Shown piece by piece: positions 1 to 8,501 of a stretch of 64,000 bases of DNA (the first letter of the stretch is position 1; every line of letters starts with the position of its first letter). Position numbers and translations under genes: made by a program. The stretch lies in NCBI GenBank assembly GCA_963736425.1, contig CAVTOX010000003.1, positions 124,001 through 188,000 of the forward strand, read 5' to 3'. The DNA is from Prado023 sp963736425 (GTDB lineage: Bacteria; Actinomycetota; Actinomycetes; S36-B12; CAIYMF01). Below the pieces are notes generated by a model. It ran no database searches. It was given only the letters and a program-made list of their open reading frames with translations, and was not told the origin of the DNA.

Positions 1-1553
1 TCGGCCAGCTTCACGAAGTCCGGGACGCTGTGCGAGTGCAGGTCGGTGTTGGAGTACCGCTTGTCGTAGAACAGCGACTGCCATTGGCGCACCATTCCGA
101 GCGCGCCGTTGTTGATCAGTGCGACCTTGATCGGGATGTTGTTGATCGTGCAGGTCGCGAGCTCCTGGTTGGTCATCTGGAAGCAGCCGTCGCCGTCGAT
201 CGCCCACACCGTCTTCTCCGGGGCGCCGACCTTGGCCCCCATCGCGGCGGGCACCGCGAAGCCCATGGTGCCAAGGCCGCCGGAGTTGATCCACGAGCCC
301 GGCTTCTCGTACTGGACGTACTGCGCGGCCCACATCTGGTGCTGGCCGACGCCTGCGACGTACAACGCGTCCGGCCCGACGATCTGGCCCAGGCGCTCGA
401 TGACGTACTGGGGGGCCAGCGTCCCGTCGCTGGGGATCTCGTAGCCCAGCGGGTACTTCTCCAGCCAGCGGTCCAGCTCGGCCCACCACCCAGCGATGTC
501 GAACGCGCCGCCCGCGGCCAGCTCGGCCTGGATGGCCACCACGAGCTCGGCGACGACCTCCTTGGCGTCGCCCACGATCGGCACGTCGGCACGGCGGTTC
601 TTCGAGATCTCGGCCGGGTCGATGTCGGCGTGGATGACCTTGGCGTTCGGGGCGAACGTCGACAGCTGGCCGGTGACCCTGTCGTCGAAGCGGGTACCCA
701 GGGCGATCAGCAGGTCCGCGGACTGCAGCGCGCCCACAGCGGCCACCGTCCCGTGCATGCCGGGCATGCCGAGGTTCTGCGGGTGGCTGTCGGGAAGCGC
801 CCCGCGGGCCATGAGCGTGGTCACCACCGGGATGCCGGTGAGATCAGCCAGGGCACGCAGCTCGGCCGCGGCACCGGCACGGATGATCCCGCCGCCGACG
901 TACAGCACCGGCTTGCGCGACTCCATCATCAGGCGCGCAGCCTCCCGGACCTGCTTGGTGTGCGGCCGGGTCGTCGGCTTGTACCCCGGGAGGTCCAGCC
1001 GCGATGGCCAGGCGAAGGTCGTCTGCGCCTGCAGGGCGTCCTTGGCGATGTCCACCAGGACCGGACCGGGTCGGCCGGTGCTGGCGATGTGGAAGGCCTC
1101 GGCGATCGCCCGGGGGATGTCCTCGGCGCGGGTCACGAGGTAGTTGTGCTTGGTGACCGGCATCGTGATCCCACGGATGTCGGCCTCCTGGAAGGCATCG
1201 GTGCCGATGGAGGCCGAGTTCACCTGGCCGGTGATGGCGACCATCGGCACCGAGTCCATGTACGCGTCAGCGATCGGCGTCACCAGGTTGGTGGCTCCCG
1301 GCCCGGAGGTCGCCATGCAGACCCCGACCCGTCCGGTCGCGTACGCGTATCCCGCTGCTGCATGCCCTGCGCCCTGCTCGTGGCGGACGAGGATGTGCCG
1401 GACCTGGGTGGAGTCCATCAACGGGTCGTATGCGGGCAGGATCGCGCCACCGGGGATGCCGAATACCGTGTCGACACCGGCGGCCTCCAGCGAGCGCACG
1501 AGGCTGCTGGCCCCGCTGATCGTCGTGGTGGGTGGTGTGTGTGACGTCGACAT
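1..1553 (-). CDS. ilvB: Acetolactate synthase large subunit, C-terminus cut off by the window edge
   Basis: This is the catalytic ThDP-dependent subunit of acetohydroxyacid synthase, which makes 2-acetolactate or 2-aceto-2-hydroxybutyrate, the first common step of Val/Leu/Ile synthesis. It reads from ATG at 1553 to the left edge without a stop, about 517 residues of the roughly 600 expected. The N-terminal ThDP domain shows FGIPGGAILPAYD and RHEQGAGHAAAGYA, whose Glu59 is the conserved cofactor-activating glutamate. Around residue 450 the GDGC...NN ThDP/Mg motif is present, followed by GMVRQWQ. The partner ilvN would be expected just outside the window. The start is chosen because the reading begins directly downstream of an attenuator (1613-1652) and leader peptide (1672-1722), so transcription is probably controlled by charged Ile/Val tRNA. 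Identity is certain. Confidence 0.96.
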   Translation of the reverse strand, partial: MSTSHTPPTTTISGASSLVRSLEAAGVDTVFGIPGGAILPAYDPLMDSTQVRHILVRHEQGAGHAAAGYAYATGRVGVCMATSGPGATNLVTPIADAYMDSVPMVAITGQVNSASIGTDAFQEADIRGITMPVTKHNYLVTRAEDIPRAIAEAFHIASTGRPGPVLVDIAKDALQAQTTFAWPSRLDLPGYKPTTRPHTKQVREAARLMMESRKPVLYVGGGIIRAGAAAELRALADLTGIPVVTTLMARGALPDSHPQNLGMPGMHGTVAAVGALQSADLLIALGTRFDDRVTGQLSTFAPNAKVIHADIDPAEISKNRRADVPIVGDAKEVVAELVVAIQAELAAGGAFDIAGWWAELDRWLEKYPLGYEIPSDGTLAPQYVIERLGQIVGPDALYVAGVGQHQMWAAQYVQYEKPGSWINSGGLGTMGFAVPAAMGAKVGAPEKTVWAIDGDGCFQMTNQELATCTINNIPIKVALINNGALGMVRQWQSLFYDKRYSNTDLHSHSVPDFVKLA

Positions 1554-1612
1554 CGTCGGTCCCTTGCTCTCGGTTCGGGTCTTCGGTGGTGATCCTGCCA
1601 GTGCAGTGCTGA

Positions 1613-1652
1613 GTGCAAATGAAAGACCCCGTGCCCAATGGGTCACGAGGTC
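1613..1652 (-). terminator. Attenuator hairpin upstream of ilvB
   Basis: On the minus strand GACCTCGTGACCC and GGGCACGGGGTC pair over 12 base pairs (1625-1652) with one bulged A and an ATT loop. The T-rich tail TCTTTCATTTG follows (1614-1624). The hairpin lies 19 nt after the stop of the Ile/Val-rich leader peptide and about 60 nt before ilvB, the normal layout for transcription attenuation. The alternative antiterminator fold was not worked out. Confidence 0.8.
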
Positions 1653-1671
1653 ACGTCGGAGTAGGGAACAG

Positions 1672-1722
1672 TCAGGCTGGGGTTCCCACCCCGGCGTGAG
1701 TCGCTACTACGATAATTCGCAC
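1672..1722 (-). CDS. ilvB leader peptide (Ile-Ile-Val-Val)
   Basis: A 16-residue peptide starting at GTG 1722 reads MRIIVVATHAGVGTPA and stops at 1672. Consecutive Ile-Ile-Val-Val codons early in a short peptide, followed by an intrinsic terminator ahead of ilvB, are the hallmark of ribosome-mediated attenuation known for actinobacterial ilvB operons. A GAGG stretch lies only 2-3 nt before the GTG, unusually close, so a leaderless transcript starting at or near the GTG is possible. Shortage of charged tRNA-Ile or tRNA-Val would stall the ribosome on the control codons and favour read-through. The function is inferred from position and composition. Confidence 0.82.
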   Translation of the reverse strand: MRIIVVATHAGVGTPA

Positions 1723-1750
1723 GCCCTCATAGTGCCCATGCCGGCCGCGA

Positions 1751-1879
1751 AGCGCAACCCCCACCTGCGAATGTCCACCATGTGAGACGTTCGGTCCACG
1801 CCTGCGCTGCGCTCGCGACGATTCGACGTCCGTAACGCAGCGCAACCCGAGTCGGCCTGCCGAGACGCAGCGCAACCCC
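1751..1879. repeat. Short intergenic repeat, ACGCAGCGCAACC type
   Basis: The gap between ilvD and the ilvB leader contains the word ACGCAGCGCAACCC twice in direct orientation (1835-1848 and 1865-1878) and a partial copy AGCGCAACCC at 1751. The same word recurs in the ligA/MetE-like gap near 15.2 kb. No open frame accounts for it. Its role is unknown; it could be a dispersed REP-like element or a protein-binding site. Confidence 0.5.
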
Positions 1880-1894
1880 GCGAAGGGCGAGCGA

Positions 1895-3586
1895 TCAGTC
1901 GCAGACTGCGCCCCTTGAGGCGGAGCCGACGAGCTTGGCGTACTTGGCCAGGACGCCGCGGGTGTAGCGCGGCGGGAGCGGGACCCACGCCTCACGGCGG
2001 GCGGCCAACTCAGCCTCGTCCACGAGCAGGTCGAGTGTGCGGTTCGGGATGTCGATGCGCACGCGGTCGCCGTCGGCGACCAGCGCGATCGGCCCACCGT
2101 CGACAGCCTCGGGAGCCACGTGTCCCACGCACAGGCCCGTGGTGCCGCCGGAGAATCGCCCGTCGGTGATCAGCAGGACGTCCTTGCCCAGCCCGGCTCC
2201 CTTGATCGCCGCGGTGATCATCAGCATCTCGCGCATGCCCGGGCCACCCTTGGGGCCCTCGTACCGGATGATGACGACGTCGCCCGGCTGGATGGTGCCG
2301 TCCTCCAGTGCGTCCATGGCCGCGCGCTCGCGCTCGAACACCCGCGCCGGGCCCTCGAACACGTCCACGGGGATGCCGGCGTTCTTCACGACCGCACCCT
2401 CGGGGACCAGCGAGCCGCCGAGGATCGTGATGCCGCCCACGCCGCCCATCGGGTCGGACATCGCCCGCAGGATCGTGCCGTCGGGGTCCGGAGGGTTCAC
2501 CTCGGCCAGGTTCTCGGCCACTGTGCGGCCGGTGACGGTCAGGCAGTCCCCGTTCAGCAGGCCGGCGTCGAGCAGTGCCCTCATCACCACCGGCACTCCC
2601 CCGACCCGGTCCATGTCGCTCATCACGTAGCGGCCGAACGGCTTGAGGTCCCCGAGCAGCGGGACCTTCGCGCCGATGCGCTGGAAGTCCTCCATCTCAA
2701 GATCGACGTCCGCCTCGTGGGCGATCGCCAGCAGGTGCAGGACCGCGTTCGTGGAGCCGCCGAGGGCCATGATCACGGCGATCGCGTTCTCCAGGGATTC
2801 CTTCGTGATGATGTCGCGGGTGGTGATGCCCTGGCGCAGCATCTCGACGACGGCCTCGCCGGAACGCCGGGCGAAGCCGTCACGCCGGCGGTCCACGGCC
2901 GGCGGGGCCGCCGAGCCGGGCAGGCTCATCCCCATCGCCTCAGCCGCGGAGGCCATCGTGTTGGCGGTGTACATGCCGCCGCACGCACCCTCCCCCGGGC
3001 AGATCGCGCGCTCGATCTCGTCGACCTCCGCGCGGGTGATCAGCCCGCGGGCACAGGCACCGACGGCCTCGAAGGCGTCGATGATGGTGACGTCGCGGTC
3101 GCCGACCCGACCCGGGAGGATCGACCCGGCGTAGACGAACACCGACGCCACGTCCAGTCGGGCGGCGGCCATCAGCATGCCGGGAAGCGACTTGTCGCAG
3201 CCGGCGAACGTGACCATCCCGTCGAGGCACTCGGCCTGCATCACGGCCTCGACGGAGTCGGCGATGATCTCGCGGCTCACCAGCGAGAAGTGCATCCCCT
3301 CGTGGCCCATCGAGATGCCGTCGGAGACCGAGATGGTGCCGAACTGCAGCGGGAACCCGCCGCCGGAGTGCACGCCCTCCTTGGCCGAGCGGGCGAGGCG
3401 CTCCAGCGACAGGTTGCAGGGCGTGATCTCGTTCCAGCTCGAGGCGATGCCGATCTGCGGCTTCGGGAAGTCCTCGTCGGACATGCCGACCGCGCGCAGC
3501 ATCCCGCGGGCGGCGGCGCGCTCGAGGCCGTCGGTGACGGTGCGCGAGCGGGGCTTGATGTCAGGGGCGGTGGGGGTCTCGGTCAT
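1895..3586 (-). CDS. ilvD: Dihydroxy-acid dehydratase
   Basis: IlvD is the Fe-S enzyme that dehydrates 2,3-dihydroxy-3-methylbutanoate or -pentanoate to the 2-oxo acids, the third step of Val/Ile synthesis. The protein is 563 residues, the full family length. Three cysteines match the cluster ligands of the family: Cys57 in TPCNLS, Cys130 in AGCDKS and Cys202 in ACGGMYTANTM. The GRFSGG segment near residue 480 carries the conserved active-site serine. It begins at ATG 3586 and reads uninterrupted. ilvB follows on the same strand after 341 bp holding a leader and attenuator, so the two genes can be controlled separately. Identity is certain; the cluster type (2Fe-2S or 4Fe-4S) cannot be told from sequence alone. 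Confidence 0.97.
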   Translation of the reverse strand: MTETPTAPDIKPRSRTVTDGLERAAARGMLRAVGMSDEDFPKPQIGIASSWNEITPCNLSLERLARSAKEGVHSGGGFPLQFGTISVSDGISMGHEGMHFSLVSREIIADSVEAVMQAECLDGMVTFAGCDKSLPGMLMAAARLDVASVFVYAGSILPGRVGDRDVTIIDAFEAVGACARGLITRAEVDEIERAICPGEGACGGMYTANTMASAAEAMGMSLPGSAAPPAVDRRRDGFARRSGEAVVEMLRQGITTRDIITKESLENAIAVIMALGGSTNAVLHLLAIAHEADVDLEMEDFQRIGAKVPLLGDLKPFGRYVMSDMDRVGGVPVVMRALLDAGLLNGDCLTVTGRTVAENLAEVNPPDPDGTILRAMSDPMGGVGGITILGGSLVPEGAVVKNAGIPVDVFEGPARVFERERAAMDALEDGTIQPGDVVIIRYEGPKGGPGMREMLMITAAIKGAGLGKDVLLITDGRFSGGTTGLCVGHVAPEAVDGGPIALVADGDRVRIDIPNRTLDLLVDEAELAARREAWVPLPPRYTRGVLAKYAKLVGSASRGAVCD

Positions 3587-3881
3587 GAGCGCAAGCGTAG
3601 TGCGGCTCGCCGGAGCGGCTCGTGGCCGCCACTCGGATCGCTCAGCCCATACGCGGTCCGATGCCGGGTCCGTCGGTCACATCGACCGCTCCACGCGCCA
3701 GACCGTTCGACCGGGCCACACCCTGGACCGGGCGACGGCCCCAAGCCCCCGCTGCATCCACCGGAAGGGCGACGCGCTGGGTGCCCATGGCTAGGGTGGG
3801 ACGCGGCTGTTTCGGGCCATCGAACGACGCGCGGGGCGGCGGCAGCAGAGGAGCCCCGCCACTCACGCGAAGGGGCATGCG

Positions 3882-4496
3882 ATGGGAATCATCTCCGTCG
3901 ACCTGTTCATCACCCTCGACGGCGTCTATCAGGCGCCCGGCGGCCCCGACGAGGATCGCGAGGGCGGATTCGAGTTCGGTGGGTGGCAGGGGCCGTACTC
4001 CGACGACGAGGTGGGTGCGGCGATCAGCGAGGGCATCGATCGCATGGACGCGCTGCTGCTCGGCCGGCGGACCTACGACATCTTCGCGGGCTACTGGCCG
4101 AGCCAGGCCGACGACTTCCCCATCGCCGCGAAGCTCAACGCTGTGCCGAAGTTCGTCGTGTCTCGCGAGCTCACCGACCCCGGGTGGCGGGGCACGACAG
4201 CGTTGTCGGATGTCGCACAGGTGCAGGCGCTCAAGGACCGTTTCGACGAGATCCACGTGATCGGCAGCGGCGTCCTCGTGCGGTCGCTGCTCGAGGCCGA
4301 CCTCGTCGACCGGCTCAACCTGTTCCTCTACCCGCTGACGCTCGGCTCGGGCAGGCGCCTCTTCCCCGACGGCACAGGCGTGCCGGCGGCATTCCGACCG
4401 ACGCAGCCGCCGAGGGGCTTCCCCAATGGAGCGACGTGGCTCGTCTACGAGCGTGCTGGGCACCCTGTCACCGGAGTCGACCTCGGGCAGGCATAG
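3882..4496 (+). CDS. Dihydrofolate reductase family protein (RibD C-terminal fold)
   Basis: A 204-residue cytosolic protein starting at ATG 3882, preceded by GAAGGGG. It has the features of the RibD_C/YwjB-YyaP group: an N-terminal MGIISVDLFITLDGVYQAPG, the LLLGRRTYDIFAGYWP block near residue 60, and the nucleotide-binding stretch IHVIGSGVLVRSLLEADLVD near 125-145. Members bind NADPH and are usually annotated as putative reductases. The true substrate of this group is generally unknown and folate reduction should not be assumed. It is a single gene divergent from ilvD, with 295 bp between them in which I recognise no other element. Confidence 0.85.
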   Translation: MGIISVDLFITLDGVYQAPGGPDEDREGGFEFGGWQGPYSDDEVGAAISEGIDRMDALLLGRRTYDIFAGYWPSQADDFPIAAKLNAVPKFVVSRELTDPGWRGTTALSDVAQVQALKDRFDEIHVIGSGVLVRSLLEADLVDRLNLFLYPLTLGSGRRLFPDGTGVPAAFRPTQPPRGFPNGATWLVYERAGHPVTGVDLGQA

Positions 4497-4546
4497 CGGC
4501 GCTCGCGGGGTCGGGCACGTCCCGAACCCATGGGGAGCGGCACAAC

Positions 4547-5467
4547 CTAGTGGGTTGCCGGAACGACCACGTTGACCAGCGGGTCGCCGCGTGCCCAACC
4601 CATCAGTTGGGTCGCCACCAACCGGCGCGCGCGGGGCAGGAACGCTGAGGTGTTGCCGCCCACGTGCGGGCTGATCAGGACGCCCGGGGTCCGCCAGAGG
4701 GGGTGGTCGGCGGGCAGCGGCTCGGGGTCGGTGACGTCCAGGGCGGCTCGCAGGCGCCCGGAGGCGCACTCGGCCAGAAGTGCGTCGGTGTCGACGACCG
4801 GCCCCCGCGAGATGTTCACCAGCAGGGCGCCGTCGCGCATCCGGGCCAGGAAGTCCGCGTCGACCATCCGGCGGGTCTCGGAGGTCAGCGGCACGATGAG
4901 GATCACCACGTCCGCGTCGGGCAGCAGGCCGGGCAGCTCCTCGATCGCGTGCACGTCGATCCCGTCCACCGCACGGGCGGTGCGGGCCACCGCAGTCACC
5001 TCGCACTCGAAACCGTCGAGTCGACGCGCGATCGCCCGGCCGATGGATCCGAATCCGACGATCAGCACACGTTTGTCGGCCAGCGCCTCGTACCGGTCGT
5101 AGGACCAACGCCCCTCGGGCATGGCGCGGGCGAAGTCGTCGAGGTGCCGCAAGCTCGCGATCGTCAGGCCGACCGCGAGCTCAGCCGTCGAGGCGTCGTG
5201 GACCCCGGCGGCGTTGCACAGGGTGACTCCCCTCGGGAGCGCCGCGAGCACGTTGTCGACCCCCGCGGTCAGGGTCTGCACGACCCGAAGGTTCGGCATC
5301 CGGCCCATGATCGCCAGGTCGTCCGCGGACGCGGTGTACGGCGGCACGAACACCTCGACGTCCGCCAGCCCGACTGGGTCGGCGTCCCCGGAGTCCCAGG
5401 CGACGCACCCGCGAGCCACGTCCTCGGGCAGGCCCTCGAGGATGTAGCCGGGGAGCAGCGTCGTCAC
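4547..5467 (-). CDS. D-2-hydroxyacid dehydrogenase family protein
   Basis: An NAD(P)-dependent oxidoreductase of the D-isomer-specific 2-hydroxyacid dehydrogenase family, 306 residues from GTG 5467. The Rossmann motif VGFGSIGRAIARRL is clear, and the catalytic triad is present as Arg in NISRGPVVD, Glu in DPEPLP and His in SPHVGGNT. A longer frame reaches 5617 but overlaps the upstream gene by 150 bp. GTG 5467 is preferred because it lies one base after that gene's stop, which suggests coupling. It is third in a unit with two peptidase-S51-like genes. The family acts on glyoxylate, hydroxypyruvate, phosphoglycerate and similar acids; the substrate here is not determined. Confidence 0.88.
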   Translation of the reverse strand: MTTLLPGYILEGLPEDVARGCVAWDSGDADPVGLADVEVFVPPYTASADDLAIMGRMPNLRVVQTLTAGVDNVLAALPRGVTLCNAAGVHDASTAELAVGLTIASLRHLDDFARAMPEGRWSYDRYEALADKRVLIVGFGSIGRAIARRLDGFECEVTAVARTARAVDGIDVHAIEELPGLLPDADVVILIVPLTSETRRMVDADFLARMRDGALLVNISRGPVVDTDALLAECASGRLRAALDVTDPEPLPADHPLWRTPGVLISPHVGGNTSAFLPRARRLVATQLMGWARGDPLVNVVVPATH

Positions 5468-5468
5468 G

Positions 5469-6206
5469 TCAGCGTGGCCCCGACGGGCCCGGGCCGGGCG
5501 TGACGATCGTCGAACCTGCGGGGTGCTCCACCCGCGAGCCATGTCCGAGGGTCCACACGGACTGGCGGCCCATGACAGTCCACTCGAAGGGCCCACCGAC
5601 CAGGGCGGTGTCCTCATCGATGCCCAGGACAGTGATCCCGTCAGGGGCGTGCAGGAGGACCCGGGTGACCATGTCGGGGGCCCAGCCGAGCATCTTGTCG
5701 AAGTGCGGGATGACCCTCAGGTGGGGCAGGAGGCCGAGTCCCTGATCAGCGGGCCGGTGCAGCGCCCGAACATGCGGGACCCAACCGGTCATCGCCATCG
5801 CCCCCGCGCTGCATCCCGCGAGCGCAGCACCACCGCGCCATGCAGCCAACACCTCGGCCCAGAGCGCGGAGTCGCGCAGCGCACCAGCCAGGTGCGCCGG
5901 GTTTCCCCCCGACATGTACACCAGGCCCGCCCCACGCACCTGCTCGGCAATCGCGGGGTCATCGGCCTCGGTGCGGTCATGCACGACCAGGGGGACCGCC
6001 TCGACGCCCAGCCGCTCGGCCTGCTCGGCACCCAGACGAGTCCATTTCGCCAGCACGGCGGGGCCCTCGGGCGCCGCCGCGGTCGGGATCTGCACGTACT
6101 TCGGCGGGCGACCCGCCAACAGGTGCCGCTCGATCTCGAGCATGACTGGCAGGTACTCCCCCGACCCCACCAGTGCGATCGGGCCGGGTGTCACATCCAC
6201 TGCCAT
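5469..6206 (-). CDS. Peptidase S51-like (cyanophycinase/peptidase E fold) protein
   Basis: A 245-residue cytosolic protein of the class-I-glutamine-amidotransferase-like superfamily, peptidase S51 branch. PGPIALVGSGEY opens the fold, the nucleophile elbow is GCSAGA with Ser133, and a conserved His follows in RVIPHFDKM. Characterised relatives are cyanophycinase (beta-Asp-Arg hydrolysis) and aspartyl dipeptidase PepE. No cyanophycin synthetase lies in the window, so a generic Ser peptidase or amidohydrolase role is safer. It overlaps the 3' end of a second S51-like gene by 16 bp and runs into the hydroxyacid dehydrogenase one base after its stop. It has no signal peptide. Confidence 0.85.
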   Translation of the reverse strand: MAVDVTPGPIALVGSGEYLPVMLEIERHLLAGRPPKYVQIPTAAAPEGPAVLAKWTRLGAEQAERLGVEAVPLVVHDRTEADDPAIAEQVRGAGLVYMSGGNPAHLAGALRDSALWAEVLAAWRGGAALAGCSAGAMAMTGWVPHVRALHRPADQGLGLLPHLRVIPHFDKMLGWAPDMVTRVLLHAPDGITVLGIDEDTALVGGPFEWTVMGRQSVWTLGHGSRVEHPAGSTIVTPGPGPSGPR

Positions 6207-7432
6207 GTCGACCCCTCGCGGCTGTCACGCACCTCCGCGCCGACGCCGGCCAGGAGGTCTCGCAGTCGGTCACTGGCCGCCCAATCGCCCGCCGCACGAC
6301 TGTCCGAGCGCAGGTCGACCAACGCCTGGATGGCCCTGCCCGCGAGCTCCCGATCGTGCGTCGCCGAGGCGGACTCGGCCTGATGGACGAGCGCCACCAC
6401 CGCGGCACGCTCGTCGGTCGCGGACTCTGGGAGGGCCGTGAGGATGGTGCGCGCAAGGTCGGCTGCGTCCCAGGCGCCGGCTCGGTCCGTGCCCAGGTCC
6501 AGGTCGGCCTCGGAGGCTGCATCCGCACCGGAGCCCGCAGATGACTCAGGGCGCGCCACGTCGAGGCTCGCATCCGCACGCCAGGGCGCTCCTTCGCCCG
6601 ATGCGCCAGTCCCCCAGCCCACAGCCGAGCCAGCTCCGAGTGCGCCGATCCGATCCTCGAGCTCGGCGATCGTCACGCGCGCGCCGTTGGGAACCACGTC
6701 CTCGACCCCCGCCACCCGCAGCGTCACCGCGCTGCGCCCCGCCACCCAGGCGGTGCCGGCATCGAGGTCCAGGACCAGTGCGGTGTGCTCGTCGACACCG
6801 AGGATGAACCCGTCGCCGAGATCGGGCTCGATCTGGGCCAGTCGGCGACCACCGACGTAGCAGAAGCGGGTGTCGTGCGTGCCGCCCTCGCGGTTGTCGT
6901 AGTGCGGGATGACCGCGCAGCGCCACCCCAGGATCTTGCTCATCAGGCCGATCCCGGGCTCCCAGCGGGGGTCCTCGCCGACCTTGTAGATCTCGTAGAC
7001 GGGCAGGGCCCAGTCGCCGAGGGTGACCACCGCCGCCGACGCGAAGACCAGCGAGCCCGACCGGCCGGGCGCCACCACACCGGCAAGGGCCTCGGGAACG
7101 CCTGTGGCCTCCCAGCAGCGGCGTGCGTAGCTCGGGGATCCCGGTCCGGCGAAGACCCAGTCGGCCGCCCGGATGTCGGCCAGGGCTCGTTCGACCGTCA
7201 GGGCGTCGGCCGAGGCGGGCAGGTTGATCGCACGCAGCGGGTGCCCCAAGGACTCCGTGAAGTACGCGTTGATCTTCTCGACCAGTTCGTCGGCGTTCTC
7301 CTGGAACGCGAACGGGCTGTCCATCAGCCGCGCATCGGTCGGATCCGGCAGGCCCGAGAACACCTCCCGATGGACGCCGAGCATCCCCGTGGTCGTCTCT
7401 CCTGAGCCCATGATCACCAGTCGCCGCGGCAT
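6191..7432 (-). CDS. S51-like domain fused to a CysRS-type C-terminal domain
   Basis: A 413-residue two-domain protein. Residues 1-260 form an S51/GATase1-like domain starting MPRRLVIMGSGET; the elbow is FASAAVV, so Ser132 is kept but the flanking glycines of the usual GxSAG are lost. A low-complexity Ala/Gly-rich linker (about 270-335) follows. Residues 340-413 resemble the C-terminal helical domain of cysteinyl-tRNA synthetase, including RAAGDWAASDRLRDLL and the closing DSREGSTW. It is first in a three-gene operon with another S51-like protein and a hydroxyacid dehydrogenase. Function is unknown: it may hydrolyse a peptide or amide, and the tail may bind tRNA or a partner. The domain call for the tail rests on motif recognition. 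Confidence 0.78.
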   Translation of the reverse strand: MPRRLVIMGSGETTTGMLGVHREVFSGLPDPTDARLMDSPFAFQENADELVEKINAYFTESLGHPLRAINLPASADALTVERALADIRAADWVFAGPGSPSYARRCWEATGVPEALAGVVAPGRSGSLVFASAAVVTLGDWALPVYEIYKVGEDPRWEPGIGLMSKILGWRCAVIPHYDNREGGTHDTRFCYVGGRRLAQIEPDLGDGFILGVDEHTALVLDLDAGTAWVAGRSAVTLRVAGVEDVVPNGARVTIAELEDRIGALGAGSAVGWGTGASGEGAPWRADASLDVARPESSAGSGADAASEADLDLGTDRAGAWDAADLARTILTALPESATDERAAVVALVHQAESASATHDRELAGRAIQALVDLRSDSRAAGDWAASDRLRDLLAGVGAEVRDSREGSTWQWM

Positions 7433-7479
7433 CCGGGAAGCCTAGCCCGGGTGGGCCGCACCCGCCTGCGCCGTCCGCG

Positions 7480-8365
7480 TCACCAGGTCTGGGAGCCGCT
7501 GTCCAGGGTCTCACCGGTGATGGTCACGAACGCCCAGCTGAACCCGAGGTCGTCCAGTCGGAGGTCCAGCACGCCGTAGTCCGTGTTGTCGAAGTACTCG
7601 CTCCACGTCCGGTCGTCGTGGGTGGTGTCCGTCGCGCTGCTCGGCCCCACCGGTCCCCACGACGAATGCCCTCAGGGGTGCAGTGCGGCCCGTCACGGGG
7701 ATGCTCATCCGCTCGTAGTCGTGATCGTGGCCCCAGACGAGGATCTTCACGTCCTTGTCGCGGCGCACCAGGTTGTACAGCCCAGCGGTGTCGGCTTGGT
7801 CGGAGTGCTCACCGCGGGAGTAGCGCGGTCGGTGCCACATGACCAGGGTCGGCTCGCCGTTGTGCTTCCTCAGCGTGGACTTGAGCCACTTGCGCTGCTT
7901 GGAGCTCGAGACCCTCTCGGAGTCCAGGCCGATCACGCGCCAGGATCCGACCCTCCTCGACCAGTACAGGCCGCCGGACTCGTCGAAGTACTCTCGATAC
8001 CCAGCCGCGCGTGCCGTTCGATACTCGTGGTTGCCCGGCACGGGGAGCCACACCGCGCGGAACCCACCCCAGGACGGGTTGAAGAACTCACCGAACTCAG
8101 CGCTGCTTCCGCTCGGATAGGCGATGTCCCCGGCGAGCAGGACCCGCTCGGGATCGAGAATCCGCGCGAGCTCGGCCGTCTGGGCGTACGCACCGCCCTC
8201 GTTGGCGATGTCGCCGACCGCGACCACGTGGACGCCGGGTCCCTGAGCGCCCGCCACCTCGGCTGGCACAGCGTTCGTCGCTGTGGCGGCACCGCCCAGT
8301 GACCCCGCCACCAGGGCCAGCCCCGAGAGGACCACCGCGAACGACACCACCGGGAGCTTGCGCAC
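7480..8365 (-). CDS. Secreted metallophosphoesterase (frameshifted near the end)
   Basis: A calcineurin-like phosphoesterase of the purple-acid-phosphatase-like type. GTG 8365 opens a clear signal peptide (RKLPVVSFAVVLSGLALVAG). Metal-binding motifs occur in order: VGDIANEGG, AGDIAYPSG, PGNHEY, MWHRPRY and GHDHDYERM. After VVGTGGA the frame breaks at about 7640-7650. One extra base, probably a G, shifts it; in the next frame the protein continues with RTWSEYFDNTDYGVLDLRLD and stops at 7480. The total of 886 nt equals 295 codons plus one base. The repaired protein has about 294 residues. An exported phosphatase or nuclease role is likely; the substrate is unknown. The break is probably a sequencing error. 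Confidence 0.85.
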
Positions 8366-8501
8366 GTGGCAAGAGTACGTGGCACTCCGCGACTTCCCGA
8401 TCATTGCCGACCGGGCCCCCGCCCATGCGCCCCACCGCTGCCGATAGGCTCGGCCCGTCCCAGCCGGCGGGCAGTCGTCGGCCGTTCGATCAGGAGAAGA
8501 C

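Noticed and set aside
30..1544. A long open frame on the + strand across ilvB
   Set aside because: It is the antisense of a highly conserved gene, and its Arg/His/Asp-rich composition is that of a GC-rich shadow.
5469..7432. A cyanophycin storage cluster
   Set aside because: The S51-like proteins resemble cyanophycinase, but no cyanophycin synthetase is present and one protein has an altered active-site elbow.
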